From UBA8904 sp035448625 (GTDB lineage Bacteria; Desulfobacterota; Syntrophia; Syntrophales; Smithellaceae), in the NCBI GenBank assembly GCA_035448625.1, contig DAOTJI010000005.1, forward strand, positions 1 to 62,759: a stretch of 62,759 nucleotides of DNA, given 5' to 3'. Positions 51,318 to 59,798 of this stretch are shown piece after piece. Each line of letters opens with the position of its first letter. Position 1 is the stretch's first letter. A program made the position numbers and the translations under genes. Below the pieces are notes generated by a model that worked only from the letters and a program-made list of their open reading frames with translations, had not been told where the DNA came from and searched no databases.

Positions 51318-52745
51318 TTATCGCTTCCTGAGTCCCATGATCAGGCGCGCTTCATCGGTCGTCGCCACCGGGCGTCCCAGGCAGTTGGCGATGTTCACCG
51401 CCACCTCCACCTGCTCGTAGCTCCCCTTGGCCAGCTCTCCGTTGGGCATCCGGATGTTGTCCTCCAGACCGACCCTCATGTGTCCGCCGAGGATGCAGGA
51501 CTGCATGATGCAGGGATACTGATCCGTCCCGACGCCGCAGGTGGTGAAGTTTGCTTTCGGGGGAAGTGCATTCATCATGGCAATGAAGGCTTCGGTCCGG
51601 AACTGCTGACCGCCGGCGACACCCCACACGAAATTGAAGTTCATCGGGTCGCTGAAGATGCCCTGCTTGCCGATCATCAGGGTATTGTCCAGACCGCCCA
51701 TGTCGTAGCATTCGATTTCCGGCTTCACGCCGTTTTCTTCCATGGCTTTGGCGAAATCCTGCAGCATGGTGAAGGTGTTCTCAAAGACGTAATCAATGAA
51801 GATCTTGCCTGTTTTGCGGTCAACAATGCCGAAATTCATTGTATTGGTGTTCAGCGAAGCCATGTCGGGTTTGACGTAGACGATCTGGGAGATCCGCTGC
51901 TCGGCGGTCTTGCCCATGCCGACGGCGGAGCTCAGGCAGACGATGAGTTCCGGACACTTATCCTTGATGGCGTCATAGGTCGCCTTGATCCTCGCGTGGT
52001 CATGGGTGGCCATTCCTCCGTCTTCCCGGGCATGCACGTGCACCATCGCCGCGCCGGCCTTCCAGCACTTGTAGGCTTCTTCCGCGAATTCCTCCGGTTT
52101 GTAAGGTACGGCCGGGTTCTGATTTCTCATGGTCGCGGCGCCGGTCAGCGCCGCGGTGATGATAACGGGCTTGGACATATCGGGTTTCCCTCCTTTTCTT
52201 TTGGCGGTTTCCTCCGGCTCCTCCGTTGGAACCCATTGTTTTCTTCTCTTGTTCACCTCGTGAATCGACGCCTTTTCAGCCGCGGGTTTGAAGTGATCAA
52301 TATCGAGAATGGTATTGGTCGTTTCTTTCGCGAATACCGCCTCGACCTTCATCCCGATAGTAACGTCTTCGATTTTGCACTCCTCCAGAATGTGCGCAAA
52401 CGGTGTGCCGGCCCCCTCCAGATGAATGAGGGCCAGTACAAACGGCGCTTTTCTCGGCAGATGCTTGTCGTCATAACGCACGACCGTGAAATTCTTCACC
52501 GTGCCGGTGCTTCCCAGTTCGACCCACGCGTCGCGAATATCGGTAAAGTCCACGTCGCAAACCTGCCGCGGCGGCACATAGACCGTATTGCAGGTAGGGC
52601 ATTTCACTCCCATGATTTTCTTCTGATCCCGGAGGGTCGTAATGAATTTGCTGCCCACCCGGCCGGCAAAGTATGAATAAGGGAGCGCCATTTTGCCTTC
52701 GATCTGATAGCTGTCTTCGACTCCTGCCGTCTTTTTGGTTGTCAT
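51318..52745 (-). CDS. DUF35-BKACE fusion: OB-fold/Zn-ribbon domain joined to beta-keto acid cleavage enzyme
   Basis: A 475-residue protein in one uninterrupted frame. Residues 1-155 are a DUF35 domain (zinc ribbon CPTC...CDVD, so the fourth ligand is Asp; C-terminus LDIDHFKP). A polar linker of about 35 residues follows. Residues 190-475 are a full BKACE/DUF849 TIM barrel (SKPVIITAALTGAATM, AGAAMVHVHARE with the His-x-His zinc site, GHMRVGLEDN). BKACEs cleave beta-keto acids with acetyl-CoA to acetoacetate and a new acyl-CoA. A strong AAAGGAGGGAAA site lies just before the internal ATG at 52178, so a separate 286-residue BKACE may also be made. Confidence 0.88.
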   Translation of the reverse strand: MTTKKTAGVEDSYQIEGKMALPYSYFAGRVGSKFITTLRDQKKIMGVKCPTCNTVYVPPRQVCDVDFTDIRDAWVELGSTGTVKNFTVVRYDDKHLPRKAPFVLALIHLEGAGTPFAHILEECKIEDVTIGMKVEAVFAKETTNTILDIDHFKPAAEKASIHEVNKRRKQWVPTEEPEETAKRKGGKPDMSKPVIITAALTGAATMRNQNPAVPYKPEEFAEEAYKCWKAGAAMVHVHAREDGGMATHDHARIKATYDAIKDKCPELIVCLSSAVGMGKTAEQRISQIVYVKPDMASLNTNTMNFGIVDRKTGKIFIDYVFENTFTMLQDFAKAMEENGVKPEIECYDMGGLDNTLMIGKQGIFSDPMNFNFVWGVAGGQQFRTEAFIAMMNALPPKANFTTCGVGTDQYPCIMQSCILGGHMRVGLEDNIRMPNGELAKGSYEQVEVAVNIANCLGRPVATTDEARLIMGLRKR

Positions 52746-52756
52746 ATCGCGTCTCC

Positions 52757-53947
52757 TTACTCGTCAATCTCGAAATATTTAATGTCCCAGATGTCTCCAA
52801 TCCGTTTTTCCTCCCAGACGGGGCGGACGCGGGTCCCCTTCTTTTCATTCCAGCCCCTCTGAATCTTTTCGATCTGATCCTTCCGGATAAAGTGCGGCAG
52901 GGTCTCGTTGCCCTTGCAGCCGTCCAGACGGATAAAGATGGATCCATACGGGGTTTCCCGGGCCACGCCGGTCAGCGGATCCGGCATGGCGTAATAGACC
53001 ACATCCATGTATCGAACTTCCCCCTTGGGCCCGACTTCCACAAACTCACCGGCGCGCACGCGGCATTCCGCGCACACTTCCCGCGGCGGCAGTTGCAGCC
53101 GGCCGCACTCGGGGCACCGGTTCGCGAATATTTTCTTGTCTTTCAGCCCCTTGAGAAACTTGCCCATGATGGGGCCGGTTGAAAACTTTTGTTCCAGCGA
53201 GATGGTCTTTTTGAGCACCAGCAGTTCCTGTTCCTGAACAGCGCCCGCCATGGGGTCTTTGTATTTCTCAAACAGGATCGGCCATTTCGACGCCATCATG
53301 TTGATGTCGCCCTTCGCGGACGCTTTTCCCGCCGCCAGAATGCTCTGCGCGTCGATCTTGCCCAGAATGAAATCAACATAATCTTTGGCATCGTTGAATT
53401 CCAGCGTGACCGTCGGCTTGCCTTCAATCGTTTCCGTAACCGTGCAGACCTTATCCTTAATAAAAACGGTCCACTGGCCGCCATCCGGTCCGCCAAGATC
53501 GAACCCAAAGGAAGCTTCGAGCCCCTCGGCTTCCTGGGCCTTGAACCGGGGCACAATGGTGGCAAACATGTCCGCGAGATATTCTTTGGTCGTCATCTCC
53601 TTTTTGGCGAGGACGAATTTACGGAAAAGCTTTCCGGTCTTTCCGAAGGCGCCCATGTCGCCTTCCACCTTAAATTTGCCGCTCATAAAGGCGTTGGTCG
53701 CATCGACCTTGCCCGTGTTGACCCCGACGAAGGTCTCGCCGTCGGCCGACATGGTTGCGATGCAACCGGATAATTGATCCGTCTTTTCGAGCGTCATCGC
53801 ATTGTTCTTTACCGTCAGCTTCCATTTGCCCTCTCCGGCAATGTCATAGCCGAAAACCGCATCGACATCCTTGGCGCCTTCGGGGCGGAACCGGTCTTTC
53901 ATCGTATTGAAGATATCTTCTACCTTTACTCCCCAGTATTCTGCCAT
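52757..53947 (-). CDS. SCP2-SCP2-DUF35 fusion protein
   Basis: A 396-residue protein with two SCP2-like lipid-binding repeats (about 8-110 and 120-225; each with a VFGYDIAGEGKWKLTVKN- or SFGFDLGGPDGGQWTVFIKD-type strand pair and a ...GKxDAxxxxxxGKxxxxGD segment) and a C-terminal DUF35 domain (about 255-396) with zinc ribbon CPECG...CAEC and ending DIWDIKYFEIDE. It starts ten bases after a thiolase-homologue stop, so it likely partners the pair at 53958-56312. SCP2 repeats could carry the hydrophobic acyl-CoA to that enzyme. I know of no standard annotation for this three-part layout. Confidence 0.85.
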   Translation of the reverse strand: MAEYWGVKVEDIFNTMKDRFRPEGAKDVDAVFGYDIAGEGKWKLTVKNNAMTLEKTDQLSGCIATMSADGETFVGVNTGKVDATNAFMSGKFKVEGDMGAFGKTGKLFRKFVLAKKEMTTKEYLADMFATIVPRFKAQEAEGLEASFGFDLGGPDGGQWTVFIKDKVCTVTETIEGKPTVTLEFNDAKDYVDFILGKIDAQSILAAGKASAKGDINMMASKWPILFEKYKDPMAGAVQEQELLVLKKTISLEQKFSTGPIMGKFLKGLKDKKIFANRCPECGRLQLPPREVCAECRVRAGEFVEVGPKGEVRYMDVVYYAMPDPLTGVARETPYGSIFIRLDGCKGNETLPHFIRKDQIEKIQRGWNEKKGTRVRPVWEEKRIGDIWDIKYFEIDE

Positions 53948-53957
53948 GATCGTCCTC

Positions 53958-55154
53958 CTACCAGTTAAGTTCCTTTTCGAGCATTGTCAGCACCGTCCAC
54001 ATGGTGCCGCCGAACCCTGACGCAAGAGCGTGATTGACCGGGGTCGGGATCTGATGCGGGCCCGCATTGCCGCGCACCTGCAGGGCCGCCTCGGCCACCC
54101 GAATCAGGGCCGTCGCGCCGATCGGGTTGGATCCGATCACGCCGCCGGACGGATTAATGGGCATCTTGCCGCCGATCATGATCTCCTTGTCCTCGATGAG
54201 TCTGAGGTGCTCGTCCCCCTGCAGATTGAAGAAGTCCCGAATCCAGTCGATGGCCCACCAGGTCGCCGGATCATACATTTCGAACACGTCAAAATAATTC
54301 AAAGGGTCCTTAATGCCGTTGCGTTTGAAAAGCTGCTCGGCCGCGAATTTGTGCGTCTTGAGCACCGGATACTTCCGGTCATAGCCGAAGATCGTAAAGT
54401 TCTCTTCCTTGTGGACGGTGATATGGTCGCGGATCCAGACCGGGGTTTTGGACAGCTCTTTCGCTTTTTTCTCACACGCGTAGATCACGCAGCAGGCTCC
54501 GTCCGACTGGGAGCACATCTCGATGAGCTTCAGTTCGCCGACGAGCTTCGGTGAAGTCCGGATCAGATCGTCGATCTGACTGAAGTCCAGGCCAAACGCC
54601 CGGTGGGCGTTGGGGTTGAGGCTTGCGTGCTTGTCCATGATGATCCGGTACATGAGCGATGCGCGGTCCGCCCTCTCCAGGCCGAATTCCCGCTCCACGT
54701 CGTAGGCTGAGGATCCGGTAAGCGCTCCGGCCTGGATTTTTCTAAACCAGAGGGGGCAGGCCATGTTGGTGATGCCGCCCGTGGTATGGCCTTCCTGAAG
54801 CTTTTCAAAACCGATAGCCATGACGATGTCGTACATTCCCGACGCCACCAGATTATCCGACGCGCAGGAAAGGGTGGCCCCGACCGTCCCGCCGGTGGTG
54901 ATCCGGATCGAGTCCTTGCCGTAGGCGCCGGTTCCGAGCACGTGCCAGAGATCCGGCGAGTGGACCATCTCAAAAAGCTCCATATTGCCATGAACGACGC
55001 AGTCAATGTCTTTCATGGTCAGGTTCGCATCTTTCAGGGCCAGGCTGACCGCTTCATGGATCAATTCAGGCTGGTTGACATCCTCGCGATGACTGGAATG
55101 CTTCGTCTGTCCGATGCCGATAATTCCAACATTTCTGTTTTTCTTATGTGCCAT
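53958..55154 (-). CDS. SCP2-type thiolase homologue with Ala at the nucleophile position
   Basis: A 398-residue thiolase-like protein, similar in layout to the one at 44705-45862. The nucleophile loop is ITTGGTVGATLSCASD: Ala93 stands where that paralogue has Cys89, although a Cys follows four residues later. The GHP motif is GSNPIGATA (Asn for His) and the third motif VFEMYDPATWW. In Ltp2-type aldolases of steroid degradation the thiolase Cys is also lost and Tyr residues act; here an aldolase role is a reasonable guess. It follows the homologue at 55167-56312 by 12 bases. Confidence 0.85.
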   Translation of the reverse strand: MAHKKNRNVGIIGIGQTKHSSHREDVNQPELIHEAVSLALKDANLTMKDIDCVVHGNMELFEMVHSPDLWHVLGTGAYGKDSIRITTGGTVGATLSCASDNLVASGMYDIVMAIGFEKLQEGHTTGGITNMACPLWFRKIQAGALTGSSAYDVEREFGLERADRASLMYRIIMDKHASLNPNAHRAFGLDFSQIDDLIRTSPKLVGELKLIEMCSQSDGACCVIYACEKKAKELSKTPVWIRDHITVHKEENFTIFGYDRKYPVLKTHKFAAEQLFKRNGIKDPLNYFDVFEMYDPATWWAIDWIRDFFNLQGDEHLRLIEDKEIMIGGKMPINPSGGVIGSNPIGATALIRVAEAALQVRGNAGPHQIPTPVNHALASGFGGTMWTVLTMLEKELNW

Positions 55155-55166
55155 GATTCAACCTCC

Positions 55167-56312
55167 CTACGCTTCCATGACGATGACGGCCTGATGCTGC
55201 CCGGCCCCGCCGGTCGCCGCCTGGGCCACTGCCCGTTTTGCACCTTTGACCTGCCTCTCGCCCGCCTGTTTCGACAACTGGTAGTAACATTCAATAGCCC
55301 TGGCCGCGCCTCCCAGGAGAAGCGGATTTCCGTTGAGCTGTCCGCCGGACAGGTTCACATTGAACTCGTCCATGCCGCCATCGTCGATCCACCGGCCTCC
55401 CCCGCCTTCTTCGGCAATGCCGACGCCTTCGGCCCACATCGGAAGCTGATACGCGGCATGATCGCTCAGTTCAAAAACCTGAACGTCTTTTCGGGGATCT
55501 TTGATGCCGGCCATGGCGTATGCCCGCTTGGCGGCGTTTTTGAGCGAAAAATTCGAAGTGATGTCCCGGTCGCCGAGAAAATACCGGTCCATGCAGCTGC
55601 CGTAGCCGGTGATCCATACGGGTTTTTTGGTGAACTCCTTGGCCCGCTTTTCACTGCACAGAAGCATCCCGTAGGCCCAGTCGGTGACCGGATAGATGTG
55701 CATTTCCCGAAGCGGGTCCGAATACATCGGGGAATTCAGCACGTCTTTTTCACTGACGATTTTGTTTTCACGGCCATAGGGATTTTTTTTGCCGTTGGCT
55801 CTGGAACGGACCACGATTTTCGCCAAATGCTCGTCCGACACCTTCGATTTTTCCATGTAGGATCGGGCTTGCAGCGCGTCCACGTTGTGGTAGTCCATGC
55901 CCAGCGGTCTGCAATAGAAGGGATCATAGGCAAGATTGGAAATCATCCTGCGGCTTTCCCCCTGCGATTCCTTGCAGTGGCCCATGAAAAGAATCAGGTC
56001 GTCATGGCCGGAGAGGATGCAGGCCATGGCGTATCCGAGGCCGTTGATGCTTTCCTGGGCCATCTTTTCCTCGCCTCGAAAGTGCGCCCCGACGACATCC
56101 GTAATTCCGTTGTCGGATATGGTCCGGGCGTCGAACACGTCGTCGGAGCAGGTAATGATCGTCCGGATGCCCTTGTCCATGTCGAACGTCACCTTCGTCT
56201 GCTCGATGATCGGTTCGAAACATTCGAGCAGCATGTTTTGAAAACGCCAATCATGATAATCTGGATGGTTTTTAATCTGCGCCACCGCGCAGATAGCCAA
56301 TCTTTTTCCCAT
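55167..56312 (-). CDS. Divergent SCP2-type thiolase homologue without thiolase catalytic residues
   Basis: A 381-residue thiolase fold protein. Its nucleophile-loop region reads KMAQESINGLGYAMACIL, with no Cys at the aligned site; the GHP motif is GNPLLLGGA and the third motif FELSDHAAYQ. It therefore keeps the fold but not the thiolase residues, and may be the structural or aldolase half of a heteromer with 53958-55154 and the SCP2-DUF35 protein. The ATG at 56312 follows GGAGGACGGGG; the 33 codons upstream are in the gap after the PHP gene. Confidence 0.82.
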   Translation of the reverse strand: MGKRLAICAVAQIKNHPDYHDWRFQNMLLECFEPIIEQTKVTFDMDKGIRTIITCSDDVFDARTISDNGITDVVGAHFRGEEKMAQESINGLGYAMACILSGHDDLILFMGHCKESQGESRRMISNLAYDPFYCRPLGMDYHNVDALQARSYMEKSKVSDEHLAKIVVRSRANGKKNPYGRENKIVSEKDVLNSPMYSDPLREMHIYPVTDWAYGMLLCSEKRAKEFTKKPVWITGYGSCMDRYFLGDRDITSNFSLKNAAKRAYAMAGIKDPRKDVQVFELSDHAAYQLPMWAEGVGIAEEGGGGRWIDDGGMDEFNVNLSGGQLNGNPLLLGGAARAIECYYQLSKQAGERQVKGAKRAVAQAATGGAGQHQAVIVMEA

Positions 56313-56395
56313 TCCCCGTCCTCCTTCCTGTTTCATATGACCGAATAATGACTGATCAAACTGTGCGGCGTCCGCCCCATGGGCGTCCGCCAAAC

Positions 56396-56947
56396 TCAAC
56401 TTAAGTAACAATTCCAGAATTCACCGCGCCGGATCGTTTTGATGATGGAGTCTTTTTCCCGCTTCGCATCCAGCTCCACCCACGCCCGGCCGATTCCCGT
56501 CCGCGTGTGCGAGTCGTCGGAGGCGATTTTGGGATAGGGAAGATCCAGTGCTTCAAAAACCGCATCGCGGAATCCCTTCTTCGTGATTTCCACCGCATCC
56601 AGGGGGTACATTTTTTCAAGCTGCCGCAGCCGCACGATCAGCTGTTGAGGCGTGAAATCATACTCGCTGATGTGATTGAAAATATGGAGTTGTTCCCGGC
56701 TGCCTTCAATTTTTGCCACATGAACGTTTCCGTTGACGAAAACCGAAAGCTCGATGCCATAGAAAAGCATCATGCCCGTTCTGACCTTGCTGTAGACCTC
56801 CATATAGTTCGGCTTCAAAAGGTAATCGTGATCTGTAAAGGCAATGAAATCATAGCCTTTCGATTCATAGGCATCGGCTACTTCCTGGGGGGACATTTTT
56901 CCGTCAGAGCAGGTTGTGTGAGTATGGAGGCAGCCTTTTAAAAGCAT
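56396..56947 (-). CDS. PHP-domain metal-dependent phosphoesterase-like protein
   Basis: A 183-residue PHP protein: GCLHTHTTCSDGKMSPQEV (His-x-His metal ligands), IAFTDHDYLLKP, a Glu in FYGIELSVFV, and late ligands in IASDDSHTRTG. All the PHP metal ligands expected at these motifs appear present. Such proteins hydrolyse phosphoesters or nucleotides (AMP/PAP types). The ATG at 56947 lies 118 bases after the operon A promoter and just downstream of the twin operators, so it is the first gene of the operon, 83 bases before the first thiolase homologue. Its role in CoA catabolism is not evident. Confidence 0.85.
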   Translation of the reverse strand: MLLKGCLHTHTTCSDGKMSPQEVADAYESKGYDFIAFTDHDYLLKPNYMEVYSKVRTGMMLFYGIELSVFVNGNVHVAKIEGSREQLHIFNHISEYDFTPQQLIVRLRQLEKMYPLDAVEITKKGFRDAVFEALDLPYPKIASDDSHTRTGIGRAWVELDAKREKDSIIKTIRRGEFWNCYLS

Positions 56948-57016
56948 AGAGTCCGTCAAAATCGTTCTCGTAAATGACCAAGCCGCAAACCGGCTCCGAT
57001 GATGCGTTATTTTCTT

Positions 57017-57058
57017 ATTGGACGTTCAACCCAATTCTTGATTGGACGTTCAACCAAT
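57017..57058 (-). promoter_or_regulatory. Twin operator sites upstream of operon A
   Basis: Two near-identical sites start 24 bases apart: ATTGGACGTTCAACCCAAT (57017-57035) and ATTGGACGTTCAACCAAT (57041-57058). Each has ATTGG / CCAAT ends around a TTGGACGTTCAA pseudo-palindrome like those bound by TetR regulators of acyl-CoA catabolism. They lie immediately downstream of the promoter, suited to blocking RNA polymerase. Confidence 0.7.
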
Positions 57059-57064
57059 GGCTAC

Positions 57065-57093
57065 TCGATACTCTTCCCTGTTCCGATTGTCAA
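57065..57093 (-). promoter_or_regulatory. Sigma-70 promoter of operon A
   Basis: Minus-strand TTGACA (complement of 57088-57093), 17-base spacer and TATCGA (complement of 57065-57070). The expected start is near 57058, at the edge of the twin operator sites. Confidence 0.68.
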
Positions 57094-57201
57094 GAAAAAA
57101 TTTTTATTTTCGGCAAAATAATTGAAGAGATTTGAATTTGTTAAGAAATTTTTTTCACTCGTCGATTTTCGAGTGCCGCTTGCTGATTCTTTGGCCCCTG
57201 T

Positions 57202-59469
57202 CTATGCCCCCAGATTCTTTATTCTTGCAGCATTTCGTTTTGCCCAAAACCTTTTCAGCCGCAGAGAATTGCCTACCACGGAGACGGAACTGAAAGCCAT
57301 GGCGGCCGCCGCATATTCCGGACTCAGCTGGATTCCGAAAAAAGGGTAAAGGACGCCCGCGGCAATCGGAATGCCGATGACGTTGTAGATAAACGCCCAG
57401 AAAAGGTTCTGGCGAATCACCCTTACCGTTGCGGCGGAAAGCGCAATGGCTTCCGGCACGGCCTTCAGGTCGTCGCGCATCAATGTGATGTCGGCCGCTT
57501 CCATCGCCACATCCGCACCCGCTCCGACGGCAATTCCGACATCGGCGGTGGCCAGAGCCGGCGCATCATTAATGCCGTCGCCCACCATGGCCACGACTTC
57601 GCCTGAAACCTGCAATTGCCGGATCGCGTCGGCCTTGCCCCCCGGCAGCACCTCCGCCATGATCTGTTCGATGCCCAGTTCCTTGCCGATACTCGACGCC
57701 GTCGGAGCATTATCGCCGGTAAGCATCGCTACTTTCAACCCAAGACGATTCAGGCTTTCAACGGCCTGTTTGGCGGAGTCTTTGGGTGCATCGGCCAGGG
57801 CGATGACGCCCATCAAACCGTTCCCCCCGGCAACATACACGAGCGTTTTCCCCTGCTGGGCCAGCCCGGCGGCCTTCGTCTCCAGAAGATCAACCGGATG
57901 CCCCCGATCCATCATCAGGAAACGGCTTCCGGCCAAAACCTCCTTTCGGTCAACAAGGCCTGCGGCGCCCATGCCGGAGAGCGCTTCGAATTTTTCAACC
58001 GGAGGCGTTACAATGCCATCATTTTGGGCCCGTTCAACAATCGCTTTTGCCAGAGGATGCTCCGATGTTTTTTCCAGCGCCGCCGCCACGGCAAGCACCT
58101 GTCGCCCTATAAAACCTTCAGCGCAGACCACATCCGTCACTTCCGGTTCGCCACGGGTCAGTGTGCCTGTTTTGTCGAATACGACCATGGTCAGTTTATG
58201 GATTTTTTCCAGCGCTTCACCGCCACGGATCAGGATCCCGCTTTGCGCACCCAGCCCCACGCCGACCATAATGGCCGTGGGCGTGGCCAGTCCCAGCGCA
58301 CAGGGGCAGGCGATGACCAGCACCGCTATAAAATGAATCAGTGCGCGGCTGAATTGAGGCTCGGCGGGGCACCAATACCAGACGCCAAATGTGATGAAGG
58401 CAATGATAAAGACCACCGGAACAAAAACGGAGGCCACCTTATCCGCCAGACGCTGAATCGGCGCTTTGGATCCCTGCGCTTCTTCTACCATCCGGATCAT
58501 GTGCGCCAGCATGGTGTCCGAGCCTATCCCGGTGGCGCGCATCGTGAAGCTTCCGGCCTGATTGAGGGTGGCGGCAAACACTTTTTGACCGGCCTCCTTG
58601 GTCACCGGCATGCTTTCACCGGTCAGCATGGACTCGTCCAGCGTCGACTGACCCGCCAGCACCAGCCCGTCCACCGGCACTTTTTCTCCCGGCCGCACCA
58701 CGATCTCATCCCCGGCTTGGAGCGCTTCCACCGCCACTTCCACTTCCACGCCGTTTTGGATGACGCGGGCCGTTTTCGGCGCCAGCCCGATCAGTTTCCG
58801 GATCGCCTGAGCCGTCTTTCCCTTGCTTACGGCCTCCAGAAGGCGGCCCAGCAGCACCAGCGTGATAATCATGGCGGCTCCGTCATAATACACATGGGGA
58901 GCGATGCCTGCGCTGCCGAAGAAACGGGGGAAAAAAGTTGCGGCGGACGAATAGGCGTAGGCGGAGAAAGCGCCCACCGCCACCAGCGTGTTCATGTCCG
59001 ACGTTTTTTGTTTGGCGGCTTTCCATGCCCCGATAAAAAACCGGCTCCCCACCCAGAACACCGCCGGGGCCGTTACGACGAACATGACCGCGAGCATCAC
59101 CTGACGGGGGACGGCCTGCAAGAAGCCGAACCAGTGCTGCATCGAGCCGAAAAATATCAATACGCTCAACACGGCACCGCAGATCACTTTCAGCTTCAAC
59201 TCACCAATTTCCCGGATGCGGGCAGCCTCCATCGGGTCAACGGAGGTACCGGAGATTTCGCCCAGAAATTCATAGCCCTGTTCGGTGATCACGCGGGCCA
59301 GTTCGGGCAGGCCCGCCCAGCGGTCGTAATGAACCACGGTGGCACGGGCGGTGGCCAGATTGACATTCGCTTCCACCACCCCTTCAACTTGCGCAAGCGC
59401 GTTTTCCACGCGTCTCACACAAGCCGCACAGCTCATGCCGCCCACCGAAATCAGCACTTTATCCGGCAA
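57202..59469 (-). CDS. copA: Copper-translocating P1B-type ATPase
   Basis: A P-type ATPase of about 755 residues with one N-terminal metal-binding domain (GGMSCAACVRRVENAL), the transport motif CPCALGLATP in helix six, phosphorylation site DKTGTLTRGE, LTGESMPVTKEAG and GDGINDAPALATADVG. These place it among Cu(I) exporters. The start is uncertain: the TTG at 59469 (after GGCGGGG) overlaps copZ by 11 bases; a GTG at 59457 is also possible. It exports Cu+ from the cytoplasm with CopZ as donor. A hairpin at 57156-57175 lies after the stop. Confidence 0.95.
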   Translation of the reverse strand: MPDKVLISVGGMSCAACVRRVENALAQVEGVVEANVNLATARATVVHYDRWAGLPELARVITEQGYEFLGEISGTSVDPMEAARIREIGELKLKVICGAVLSVLIFFGSMQHWFGFLQAVPRQVMLAVMFVVTAPAVFWVGSRFFIGAWKAAKQKTSDMNTLVAVGAFSAYAYSSAATFFPRFFGSAGIAPHVYYDGAAMIITLVLLGRLLEAVSKGKTAQAIRKLIGLAPKTARVIQNGVEVEVAVEALQAGDEIVVRPGEKVPVDGLVLAGQSTLDESMLTGESMPVTKEAGQKVFAATLNQAGSFTMRATGIGSDTMLAHMIRMVEEAQGSKAPIQRLADKVASVFVPVVFIIAFITFGVWYWCPAEPQFSRALIHFIAVLVIACPCALGLATPTAIMVGVGLGAQSGILIRGGEALEKIHKLTMVVFDKTGTLTRGEPEVTDVVCAEGFIGRQVLAVAAALEKTSEHPLAKAIVERAQNDGIVTPPVEKFEALSGMGAAGLVDRKEVLAGSRFLMMDRGHPVDLLETKAAGLAQQGKTLVYVAGGNGLMGVIALADAPKDSAKQAVESLNRLGLKVAMLTGDNAPTASSIGKELGIEQIMAEVLPGGKADAIRQLQVSGEVVAMVGDGINDAPALATADVGIAVGAGADVAMEAADITLMRDDLKAVPEAIALSAATVRVIRQNLFWAFIYNVIGIPIAAGVLYPFFGIQLSPEYAAAAMAFSSVSVVGNSLRLKRFWAKRNAARIKNLGA

Positions 59470-59659
59470 TGTCGTACCCCGCCTTCCGGATTGCCGCGGC
59501 AACAACGGATGCCTCAACGGGCTTCACTTCCTCATAGGTGGCGATCCCTGTTTTTAAATCAACCTGTACATGGTCAATTCCTTCAACCGCGCCGAGTGCC
59601 TTCGTAACCGCCATAACGCAATGCGCACAAGTCATGCCTGTGATTTTGACGCTCTTCAT
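59459..59659 (-). CDS. copZ: Copper chaperone (heavy-metal-associated domain)
   Basis: A 66-residue HMA protein with the metal motif GMTCAHCVMAV near 8-18 and the ferredoxin-like fold pattern ending AIRKAGYDIAG. It binds Cu(I) through the two Cys and passes it to CopA. A GGAGG site lies nine bases before the ATG at 59659. It is first in the copZ-copA operon, with overlapping ends. No CueR- or CsoR-type regulator gene is adjacent. Confidence 0.93.
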   Translation of the reverse strand: MKSVKITGMTCAHCVMAVTKALGAVEGIDHVQVDLKTGIATYEEVKPVEASVVAAAIRKAGYDIAG

Positions 59660-59749
59660 GGGAAACCTCCGATGCTGCTCTTTTTTACCCTAAGATAATG
59701 ACGCCCGGCTCAATGGCAAGTCAAGGGACGGTTATTTATGATCTCCCGC

Positions 59750-59777
59750 TTGAAAAAAAACCAATATTCTGTATGAT
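59750..59777 (+). promoter_or_regulatory. Probable promoter for the MBL-fold gene
   Basis: TTGAAA at 59750-59755, 16-base spacer and TATGAT at 59772-59777, ending 21 bases before the ATG at 59799. Confidence 0.5.
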
Positions 59778-59798
59778 TATGCCGACAGGGGACGATGT

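Noticed and set aside
49408..51420. 670-codon plus-strand open frame opposite the acyl-CoA synthetase
   Set aside because: Antisense shadow of a gene with all adenylate-forming motifs.
57156..57175. Hairpin CACTCG / CGAGTG after copA as a terminator
   Set aside because: In the direction of copA the stem is followed by A residues rather than a T-run, and the stem is short.
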